Assembly (NCBI GenBank): GCA_009827215.1
Contig: WUAJ01000143.1
Span: 1 to 6,268, forward strand
Reading direction: 5' to 3'
Length of the DNA: 6,268 nt
Source: Phycisphaeraceae bacterium
GTDB lineage: Bacteria > Planctomycetota > Phycisphaerae > Phycisphaerales > UBA1924
Shown here: in pieces, positions 1 to 4,719 of the stretch
Layout: every line of letters begins with the position of its first letter
Numbering within the stretch: position 1 is the first letter of the stretch
The notes under the pieces: model-generated
Seen by the model: only the letters and a program-made list of their open reading frames with translations
Database searches by the model: none
Told to the model about the DNA's origin: nothing
Program-made: the position numbers and the translations under genes

Positions 1-15
1 GTGCTCTTCCGATCT
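1..15. other. Illumina adapter remnant (not native sequence)
   Basis: The 15 bases GTGCTCTTCCGATCT are identical to the 3' end of the Illumina TruSeq read-2 adapter, oriented so that the insert begins at base 16. The next bases continue directly into a good kdsD reading frame on the minus strand, so the junction is sharp. On the minus strand the adapter happens to be in frame with kdsD and would add a false RSEEH tail. The left edge of the window is therefore an untrimmed read or contig end, and nothing biological should be read into these bases, including their GATC site. Confidence 0.95.
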
Positions 16-303
16 TTCGGTGGGATGCACAGCATGCGAGGGGATTCCCAGAGATGCAAGCGTCGCGGAGATCTTCGCTCCGATGTGACCGCTCTTTCCG
101 AGCCCAGACACGAGGACTGTCCCATGGTTTTTCGCACACTGGACGATGAGATCTACGGCTTTGATGAAATCGGCATCGATCCGCTCAGCGACTTTCGAGA
201 TCGACTGCGCCTCGTGCTGGAGGGCGCGGGCCATGAATGCGAGTTCCTGATCAGATCCCTGCTCGGCACCATGATTCGTGGTTTGGTCCGTCTGTACGCT
301 CAT
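16..303 (-). CDS. kdsD: Arabinose-5-phosphate isomerase (KdsD/KpsF/GutQ family), 3' part missing
   Basis: This family interconverts ribulose-5-phosphate and arabinose-5-phosphate in the cytoplasm, the first step toward Kdo for lipopolysaccharide. The frame opens at an ATG (minus strand 303-301) and encodes 96 residues before the adapter. Residues about 21-60 form the helical lead-in (ELAFMARALQHEAQSI and onward). Residues 61-75 read GTVLVSGLGKSGHIG, the sugar-isomerase (SIS) domain signature with the conserved GKSGH lysine. This is followed by AKISATLASLGIP and then HPTE at 93-96, where family members usually have HPAEA. Family proteins are about 320 residues long, so roughly 70% is missing, including the rest of the SIS domain and the CBS domains. 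The loss is an assembly edge, not a mutation. The first 20 residues (MSVQTDQTTNHGAEQGSDQE) look disordered, and translation could instead start at Met24. GutQ-type paralogues cannot be excluded. The gene diverges from scpA and has no Shine-Dalgarno sequence. Confidence 0.88.
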
Positions 304-308
304 GGATA

Positions 309-314
309 AGGGTA
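309..314 (-). promoter_or_regulatory. Candidate -10 hexamer of kdsD (leaderless type)
   Basis: On the minus strand the hexamer TACCCT (314-309) is followed by five bases (TATCC) and then the kdsD ATG. It fits the TANNNT form of a -10 element, which would place transcript initiation at or next to the start codon. No purine-rich ribosome site lies in the gap and no good -35 box is visible. It is a short, degenerate motif, supported mainly by its position and by the matching arrangement at scpA. Confidence 0.35.
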
Positions 315-340
315 GGCCCGCACTGACGGATTCCATACGC

Positions 341-346
341 TACACT
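341..346 (+). promoter_or_regulatory. Candidate -10 hexamer of scpA (leaderless type)
   Basis: TACACT is followed by exactly six bases (ATCTCT) and then the GTG start of scpA. If this is a -10 box, the start codon G is +1 and the mRNA has no leader. That agrees with the lack of any Shine-Dalgarno-like bases before the GTG. A TTGACA-like -35 at standard spacing is not present; the nearest similar sequence, CTGACG at 323-328, is only 12 bases upstream of the hexamer. Confidence 0.4.
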
Positions 347-352
347 ATCTCT

Positions 353-1189
353 GTGAGCGATTTCTACCGCGTCCAACTCGATGCTTTTGAAGGTCCGATG
401 GACCTTTTGCTCTACCTCATTCGTAAGCATGAGGTGGATCTGCACGATATCCCGATCTCGATCATCACGGATCAGTACCTCGGGTTTCTCGATGATCTGG
501 ACTCGATCGACATCGACCTCGCGGGCGAGTTCCTCGTAATGGCGGCGACGCTCATGGAACTCAAATCCCGCATGCTCGCTGTGGATGTCATCGATCGCGA
601 CGCGGCTCCGGATGTCGAAAAGGAGGATCAAGAAGATCCTCGCGCCGAGCTTGTGCGTCAGCTGCTTGAGTACAAAAAATATCGAGACGCGGCGACGATG
701 CTCGAACATCGACAAGCGCAATGGGAACGACGCGCCCCAGTCCATAGCGCCGGGATCGACGACGAGTCCGTCCGCAGTGCTATGGATGAGATGGGTGAGC
801 TGGAGATCGAGGATCTGGATCTGAGCGATCTCGTCGATGCATTCCGCACGATCGTCGAATCGGTGAACTTCGATCGCATGGGTGAGCACGAGGTCATGAG
901 CGACGACACCCCGATCGAGGTGTACGCGAATGACATAGTGGAGAAGCTCAATCAATCGATCACCAGCAAGTCGTCGATATCCACTACGTTGCGCGATCTG
1001 ATCATCAATAAACCCAAGCAGCAGATGGTCGGGACATTCCTTGCGTTGCTCGTGCTTGTGCGTGATCAACGCGTGCTGATTGATATGCAGGGCGATGAGC
1101 CCGTTATCAATCTGAATCCAGATTACGATCCCAGCAGCGATCCGGCGTCTCCGGACAATGCGGATGAGCCGATCGCGGACTTCGTGTGA
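353..1189 (+). CDS. scpA: Segregation and condensation protein A (kleisin subunit)
   Basis: ScpA is the kleisin that bridges the two heads of an SMC dimer and binds ScpB, forming the bacterial condensin that compacts and helps segregate the chromosome. The 278-residue product starts FYRVQLDAFEGPMDLLLYLI; FEGPLDLLL(x)LI is the hallmark of the ScpA N-terminal SMC-binding domain (residues about 7-80, including HEVDLHDIPISIITDQYLGFL and the helix LAGEFLVMAATLMELKSRML). A charged middle follows (EKEDQEDPRAELVRQLLEYKKYRDAA, about residues 97-125). The C-terminal winged-helix part is about residues 185-255 (NDIVEKLNQS, then FLALLVLVRDQRVLI). The tail is acidic and Asp/Pro rich. I chose GTG at 353 because homologues begin just before this motif; in-frame ATGs at 278 and 302 would add an unrelated N-terminus and overlap kdsD. 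Length is at the upper end of the family's usual 240-280. No scpB follows in this window. Confidence 0.93.
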   Translation: MSDFYRVQLDAFEGPMDLLLYLIRKHEVDLHDIPISIITDQYLGFLDDLDSIDIDLAGEFLVMAATLMELKSRMLAVDVIDRDAAPDVEKEDQEDPRAELVRQLLEYKKYRDAATMLEHRQAQWERRAPVHSAGIDDESVRSAMDEMGELEIEDLDLSDLVDAFRTIVESVNFDRMGEHEVMSDDTPIEVYANDIVEKLNQSITSKSSISTTLRDLIINKPKQQMVGTFLALLVLVRDQRVLIDMQGDEPVINLNPDYDPSSDPASPDNADEPIADFV

Positions 1190-1371
1190 TCCTGACTGAG
1201 TAGGTCTTTCCCCAAGTTATCCCCCGCGATTCCTGCGCGAGCGGCGCACAGAATTGTAGGTCCGCGCAGATTACACACTCATCATCTCGCGAGTGATCCC
1301 CCGATGTGATTGGGGCACCACCGGCAGGAGAAGGAACTCACGCCGGCGACAAGTTGCACTCATTCGAGTAC

Positions 1372-1379
1372 GGAGACTC
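1372..1379 (+). promoter_or_regulatory. Ribosome binding site with GGAGACTC motif
   Basis: GGAG at 1372-1375 lies seven bases before ATG 1383 and fixes this start over the longer open frame beginning at 1293. The extended octamer GGAGACTC recurs at the xerC ribosome site (4708-4715). The rest of the 1190-1382 gap contains only a short TGCGC/GCGCA hairpin near 1232-1246 with no T-tract; I see no convincing terminator for scpA and no promoter. Confidence 0.6.
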
Positions 1380-1382
1380 GTG

Positions 1383-1667
1383 ATGCCTGATCTGTTTTCA
1401 CTCGCTCGCACCAATTGTCTGAACACCGCATTCAAGCGTGAGCCGCTGACTCAAGCACCTCCCGCGGCGTTGACTCGCGAGCAGACAGTGGACGAGATCA
1501 TCTCCGTCAATCCATCCGCGACCGCTGAGTTCTTGGCGCAGTTCGATGACGAACTGCTCAACAAGTACCTCGATCACCTGCGATTTACGCAGCAACCACG
1601 CTGTAAAGACGCGTGGGATCGTCCGAATGACGCTCCGGCGATCATGGTCCGCCGACGCGTGGTCTGA
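1383..1667 (+). CDS. Conserved-looking small protein of unknown function (94 aa)
   Basis: I do not recognise a named family. The product begins MPDLFSLARTNCLNTAFKRE. It then has a Pro/Ala-rich turn (TQAPPAALTRE, residues 23-33), a predicted helical core (TVDEIISVNPSATAEFLAQFDDELLNKYLDHL, about residues 35-66) and a basic tail ending RRRVV. The core pattern VNPSA..FL..FD...L..YLDHL followed by a PR...W.RP..APAI.VRR tail looks like a compact conserved domain, and I have the impression of similar planctomycete hypothetical proteins, though I cannot confirm it here. There is no signal peptide or membrane segment, so it is probably cytoplasmic. Support for being a real gene is a good ribosome site (GGAG, 7-nt spacing), a plausible amphipathic core and a strong terminator 28 bases after the stop. 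It may be monocistronic, or read through from scpA. Confidence 0.72.
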   Translation: MPDLFSLARTNCLNTAFKREPLTQAPPAALTREQTVDEIISVNPSATAEFLAQFDDELLNKYLDHLRFTQQPRCKDAWDRPNDAPAIMVRRRVV

Positions 1668-1694
1668 GCGTATCTGAAGAAACCTCTATTCTGA

Positions 1695-1734
1695 GCACCG
1701 GCGGGCCTGTGGTGGGGCTCGCCGGGCTTTTTTT
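1695..1734 (+). terminator. Rho-independent terminator after the 94-aa gene
   Basis: The left arm CCGGCGGGC (1698-1706) pairs with GCTCGCCGG (1717-1725) with one G-U pair. Two further pairs, 1695-1696 with 1726-1727, are possible across a bulged A. The loop is 10 bases, and seven consecutive T (1728-1734) follow at once. This is a textbook plus-strand intrinsic terminator. It separates the scpA/small-protein unit from the lipoprotein genes. Confidence 0.92.
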
Positions 1735-1785
1735 GTCTGGATCCCGCTTCAAGTCTGACCAACAACTCGTCCGATAAAGGCAGTT

Positions 1786-1815
1786 ATCAGGCACCTGCTC
1801 AGTTGGTGGCCTGAT
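1786..1815 (+). other. Imperfect inverted repeat in the leader of the propeller lipoprotein gene
   Basis: ATCAGGCACC (1786-1795) pairs with GGTGGCCTGAT (1805-1815), giving ten pairs with a single bulged G and a 9-base loop. No T-run follows, so it is not a terminator. It lies between the upstream terminator and the ATG at 1931, so it is either a 5'-UTR stem-loop or a DNA operator. The leader around it (1735-1930) has no coding potential that I would accept; it is dense in GATC (four between 1813 and 1855) and contains GATCCAC twice, 12 bp apart, at 1824 and 1836. Confidence 0.5.
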
Positions 1816-1918
1816 CTCTATGCGATCCACGGAGGGATCCACAGCACAGCGGATCGAGCCGGGCGGAGCCCGTCGACCCAGATTAAGCACATCAGCACCT
1901 GCCAAGCAGGAAGTGAAC

Positions 1919-1930
1919 GGAGTTGACTCC
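1919..1930 (+). promoter_or_regulatory. Ribosome binding site inside a small palindrome
   Basis: GGAG (1919-1922) lies eight bases before ATG 1931. The bases between them are TTGACTCC, so GGAGT-TG-ACTCC is a perfect inverted repeat. In RNA, GGAG could pair with CUCC around a UUGA tetraloop, partly masking the ribosome site. The site decides for the 1931 start over the in-frame ATG at 1820, which would bury the signal peptide inside the protein. Confidence 0.6.
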
Positions 1931-3409
1931 ATGCGCGACACACAGACCACCACACTCATCCGCCCCGTCCTCCTGACTGCACTCGCCGGGACCATGCTCA
2001 CACTCCCAGCGTGCGCCAAGCGTGTTGGGTTCTGGGATCGCACCAAGCAACATCAGACTGAGCAGGAACTGGCTCAGACTCAGAGCACACGCTCCACGGC
2101 GTACTTCACTCCTGAGCATGTCGAGTCTGGATCCAATGTCCAGAATACGGCGCAGTCAGCGAACACCAATGTTGAGCCAAAGGTCAAACCAATCGCTCAG
2201 TCCGCTCCGCCGCTGGAATCCGGAAGCTTCGCAGCGAACTCCTCCGCTTCGATCTCGACCAGCTCATCTCCTGACGAGTTTGTAAACAACGGCCCTGTCA
2301 CCAGTGCGGCTCCAGATCCGTACGCTCCGATCCCGAAGCCTGAAGCAAACTCCGTCCACGGCGGTGACCTGAGCGCGTGGATCTACTCCAACGCGATGGG
2401 GATCGAACTCCCAACCGAATCATCAACTCCAGCGACTCGCGCGACGGTCAATGTTCGCAAGATTACCGACGCATACGCCGGTTCGGACTTTGATCCGATC
2501 GTCACTCCTGATGGACGCAACCTGATCTACGCATCCACGCAGCACCGCCCCACTGCTGATATCTACACCAAGTCCATCAATGGAGCTGTGGTGACTCGAC
2601 TGACTGATGATCCTGCTCAGGATGTCATGCCTTCGATTTCTCCCGATGGATCGACCATCGCGTTTGCGACCGATCGCAACGGATCGTGGGACATCTTCCT
2701 GATGCCTGTCGAAGGCGGGAACAAGATCCAGATCACCAATGAATCCGCTCATGATCTCCACCCGACCTGGTCACCCGACGGCACCAAGCTCGCATTCTGC
2801 CGACTCGGACAGCAGACCGGACGCTGGGAGATCTGGGTCACTGATGTCGCTTCCGATCACGGTGCACAGTTCATCGGATTCGGACTCTTCCCAGAATGGT
2901 CGCCTGTCGCTGGGACTGGAATCGACGGCGGTGACAAGATCCTTTTCCAACGCTCGCGTGAACGCGGCGATCGTGCGTTCAGCATCTGGACCATTGATTA
3001 TCAACCAAACCCCGGCACTGCTGGACGCGAGACTGAAATCGCATCGGGCGCAGATCAAGCACTCATCAATCCGACTTGGTCCCCTGACGGTCAGTTCGTC
3101 TGTTTCGCGGCTGTGCCTTATTCGCAATCATGGGTGAACTCGACCACCGCTCGTCCGGATATGTCCACAATCTGGATGGTTTCGGTCAACGGCACCAACA
3201 AGGTCAAGCTCACTGACGGCACCTCAGTTGACCTCATGCCTGCTTGGGGACGCGACAACCAGATCTTCTTCGTCTCAAATATGGATGGCCAAGACCATCT
3301 TTGGTCGATGGAACTGTCTCCGGCAGTGCGTGCCGCGAGTTTGCGGAACCCGGAGTTTGAATCGACCTTCGCCAATGTCCCGACGGACACACCAGCGGCA
3401 GGCGAATAA
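1931..3409 (+). CDS. Lipoprotein with TolB-like six-blade beta-propeller
   Basis: This is a 492-residue secreted lipoprotein. The signal peptide has two arginines, a hydrophobic stretch (VLLTALAGTMLTL) and a lipobox LPAC with the lipidated Cys28. Residues about 30-170 form a low-complexity linker rich in Ser, Thr, Gln, Asn and Pro, probably disordered. From residue 175 (VRKITDAYAGSDFDP) the protein is a WD40-like PD40 propeller. Blade motifs are TPDG at 192, SPDG at 237, SPDG at 281, a degenerate SPVAG at 324, SPDG at 384 and GRD near 440, giving six blades as in TolB. It lacks the N-terminal alpha/beta domain of true TolB, which is replaced by the linker, so I do not give the symbol tolB. 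Likely role: envelope-anchored protein-binding scaffold; the partner is unknown. The next gene encodes another lipoprotein, with a domain resembling the missing one. It probably heads a transcript after the 1695-1734 terminator. Confidence 0.87.
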   Translation: MRDTQTTTLIRPVLLTALAGTMLTLPACAKRVGFWDRTKQHQTEQELAQTQSTRSTAYFTPEHVESGSNVQNTAQSANTNVEPKVKPIAQSAPPLESGSFAANSSASISTSSSPDEFVNNGPVTSAAPDPYAPIPKPEANSVHGGDLSAWIYSNAMGIELPTESSTPATRATVNVRKITDAYAGSDFDPIVTPDGRNLIYASTQHRPTADIYTKSINGAVVTRLTDDPAQDVMPSISPDGSTIAFATDRNGSWDIFLMPVEGGNKIQITNESAHDLHPTWSPDGTKLAFCRLGQQTGRWEIWVTDVASDHGAQFIGFGLFPEWSPVAGTGIDGGDKILFQRSRERGDRAFSIWTIDYQPNPGTAGRETEIASGADQALINPTWSPDGQFVCFAAVPYSQSWVNSTTARPDMSTIWMVSVNGTNKVKLTDGTSVDLMPAWGRDNQIFFVSNMDGQDHLWSMELSPAVRAASLRNPEFESTFANVPTDTPAAGE

Positions 3410-3427
3410 ACAGATATCCACCCACCC

Positions 3428-3457
3428 GGCGGATGCATCGAAAGGTGCATTCCCGCC
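3428..3457 (+). other. Stem-loop after the propeller gene, possible weak terminator or attenuator
   Basis: GGCGG-ATGCA (3428-3437) pairs with TGCAT (3446-3450) and CCGCC (3453-3457) across a 2-base bulge, with an 8-base loop. Only GTTT follows, so as a terminator it is weak. It lies 18 bases after the stop codon, where a partial terminator or a 3'-end-stabilising hairpin between two cistrons would be expected. I infer it may lower expression of the second lipoprotein relative to the first. Confidence 0.5.
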
Positions 3458-3468
3458 GTTTCCCGCGA

Positions 3469-3496
3469 AAGCTGAGGAATCGAACCCGATCAGCTT
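3469..3496. repeat. 7-bp inverted repeat between the lipoprotein genes
   Basis: AAGCTGA (3469-3475) and TCAGCTT (3490-3496) are perfect inverted copies with a 14-base spacer. Adding the flanking CG pair across a bulged A lengthens the stem to nine pairs. It has no T-tract. It could be a second RNA stem-loop or an operator for the downstream gene. The sequence alone does not distinguish these, and an inverted repeat this short can occur by chance. Confidence 0.3.
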
Positions 3497-3507
3497 CGCA
3501 CCAAGTG

Positions 3508-3527
3508 ATGGAGGCGCATGGAGGCGC
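3508..3527 (+). repeat. Perfect 10-bp tandem duplication at the lipoprotein start
   Basis: ATGGAGGCGC occurs twice head to tail. Each copy carries an ATG and a GGAGG. Because 10 is not a multiple of three, the two ATGs are in different frames. The GGAGG of the first copy (3510-3514) is the closest ribosome-site candidate for the second ATG (3518), with only three bases between them. Slippage here would change the start region rather than the body of the protein. Confidence 0.75.
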
Positions 3528-4306
3528 GTCCGAGATTCGGCAGGGACGCCATGACAAGTGCACAGACCATGTTTGCTCTTCTGCTCTCCTGCATCCTTTT
3601 GGCATGCACGGGATGCAACAGCACGGACAAACGCGATCGCTTCAATGTCCCAGGCGTCATTGTCGCTCCGTACGACACAACCCAAGGCGAAGTCCTCTGG
3701 GCGGTCATCCCGCCGATCAACGAATCAGGTGTGTCCAGTGTCCGCGAGGATATTGTGGGTGACACCATCGTCGCGGCTGTCCAAGGAATCCGAGGGGTTA
3801 GATGCCTTCCAATCAATCGCACGCTTGAAGTGATGCGCCAGACTGGGATCCATCAGATCACCTCGAGCAGCGAAGCGATCTCGCTCGCGAACGCTCTTGG
3901 AGTCGACGGGATCATCGCTGGATCAATCACGGCGTACGACCCCTATGACCCTCCAGTCCTAGGACTCGCTCTGGCGTTGTACTCTCGTCCAGGCGCGATG
4001 CAACGAGGATCACAGACGGATCTCGATACACGCGCTCTGACAATGGCATACACCGATTTTGGGAGCTTTGATGGCTCTCGATTCTCAGGAGATCCGGTCA
4101 ACAGCGTTTCGCAGCATCTCGATGCTCGTGACCACGCCGTGCTGATGAATCTCAAGCGATACGCAGAAGGACGATCGGACTCGACCAGTGCTCTTCGCTG
4201 GCGCGTCTACACGGCAAGCATGGATCTGTACACGCAGTATGTTGCCCACCACACGGTTGGGAGACTGATCGACGAGGAATGGCTGAGGTACGCCAGGACT
4301 CGTTAG
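3518..4306 (+). CDS. Lipoprotein with CsgG/TolB-N-like alpha/beta domain
   Basis: A 262-residue probable lipoprotein. A hydrophobic stretch (MFALLLSCILLAC) ends in a lipobox LLAC at Cys30, with a second cysteine at 33 (CTGC) as an alternative. Residues 59-71 (VLWAVIPPINESG), a helix with VREDIVGDTIVAAVQ, the strand VRCLPINRTLEVM, and 126-137 (ALGVDGIIAGSI) give the strand-helix order seen in CsgG, LpoB and the N-terminal domain of TolB. An Asp/Pro/Tyr patch TAYDPYDPP follows, then a helical C-terminus (AVLMNLKRYAEGR and MDLYTQYVAHHTVGRLIDEEWLRYA). I chose ATG 3518 because it gives a basic n-region (three Arg) and lies after GGAGG, although with very short spacing. ATG 3551 is the alternative; it has a weak AGGGA site and an uncharged n-region. 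Function is unknown; it is probably an envelope assembly or scaffold protein acting with the upstream propeller lipoprotein. The domain assignment is by eye. Confidence 0.75.
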   Translation: MEARPRFGRDAMTSAQTMFALLLSCILLACTGCNSTDKRDRFNVPGVIVAPYDTTQGEVLWAVIPPINESGVSSVREDIVGDTIVAAVQGIRGVRCLPINRTLEVMRQTGIHQITSSSEAISLANALGVDGIIAGSITAYDPYDPPVLGLALALYSRPGAMQRGSQTDLDTRALTMAYTDFGSFDGSRFSGDPVNSVSQHLDARDHAVLMNLKRYAEGRSDSTSALRWRVYTASMDLYTQYVAHHTVGRLIDEEWLRYARTR

Positions 4307-4363
4307 TCTGCCCTCCTTCGGTGAGCACGCTCGGCTAAGTCCGGGTGCATCGAGGGAATGAGC

Positions 4364-4648
4364 ATGACTGAGAAGAACAGAACACCCGATAACTCCGCAC
4401 CATCGCGAACCCAATCGACCCAGAGCGCTGGTGCGGAGATGGTTTGCGTGACGCTTCAGCGTCCGCCGCACTTCTGGCGCTTCGCATGCGCTGCGGGTGA
4501 TTCGCGTGAAATCCTCGAATCGCTCGCGGATCTCGCGGATAACGAGCACTCTCCACTGAGCTGGGACGATGCGGAGCTGATCGCTTCGCAAATTGTTCTT
4601 CATCATGGAGGTGATCGGACTCAAGCCGACCCTGAACACGCCCGATAG
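4364..4648 (+). CDS. Small hypothetical protein (94 aa) upstream of xerC
   Basis: Not a family I recognise. Residues 1-24 are polar and probably disordered (Ser/Thr/Gln/Asn rich). Residues about 25-80 look folded: a strand MVCVTLQRPPHFWRFACA, then a helix SREILESLADLADN, then LSWDDAELIASQIVLHH, ending in an acidic/His tail. There is no signal peptide or transmembrane segment, so it is probably cytoplasmic. I prefer ATG 4364, since GAGGG at 4352-4356 sits seven bases upstream; ATG 4358 is too close to that site. It follows the lipoprotein gene by 57 bases and precedes xerC by 71, on the same strand, so co-transcription is likely. The compact hydrophobic pattern and the ribosome site favour a real gene, but there is no independent support. 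Confidence 0.6.
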   Translation: MTEKNRTPDNSAPSRTQSTQSAGAEMVCVTLQRPPHFWRFACAAGDSREILESLADLADNEHSPLSWDDAELIASQIVLHHGGDRTQADPEHAR

Positions 4649-4707
4649 CACACTTACGAATCAAGATTTCCTGCCCGAGACACTGACCTCTGCGTCCATA
4701 TATGTTT

Positions 4708-4715
4708 GGAGACTC
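4708..4715 (+). promoter_or_regulatory. Ribosome binding site of xerC with GGAGACTC motif
   Basis: GGAG (4708-4711) lies eight bases before ATG 4720, which is preferred over ATG 4702 because the latter has no ribosome site. The octamer GGAGACTC is identical to that before the small gene at 1383. The gap 4649-4707 has an AT-rich CATATATG at 4697-4704 that resembles a -10 box, but no -35 partner. Confidence 0.6.
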
Positions 4716-4719
4716 ACGG

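Noticed and set aside
1..309. Plus-strand open frame of 102 codons from the first base
   Set aside because: It starts in adapter sequence and is antisense to a clear kdsD frame with the GKSGH signature; its own protein has no recognisable pattern.
251..1069. 272-codon open frame on the minus strand
   Set aside because: It lies almost wholly opposite scpA, whose identity is certain. The frame is open because GATC-rich, GC-biased codons avoid stops on the other strand; the product is His/Arg/Asp-rich with no domain pattern.
1217..1225. TTATCCCCC resembling a DnaA box
   Set aside because: It is a single copy that departs from TTATNCACA in the last positions, with no cluster and no origin context.
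1299..1315. CCCC/GGGG hairpin in the 1190-1382 gap
   Set aside because: There are only four pairs and no T-tract; it is too weak to call a terminator for scpA.
1748..1778. TTCAAG ... GATAAA as a promoter for the propeller gene
   Set aside because: The spacer is 19 bases and both boxes are poor matches; I cannot support it.
1820..1930. Longer N-terminus for the propeller lipoprotein from ATG 1820
   Set aside because: It would place 37 charged residues before the signal peptide and has no ribosome site; ATG 1931 has GGAG at 8 nt and a proper signal peptide.
4085..4651. 188-codon minus-strand frame opposite the second lipoprotein and the small gene
   Set aside because: It has no ribosome site, has low-complexity Arg/Ser composition and covers parts of two better-supported plus-strand genes.
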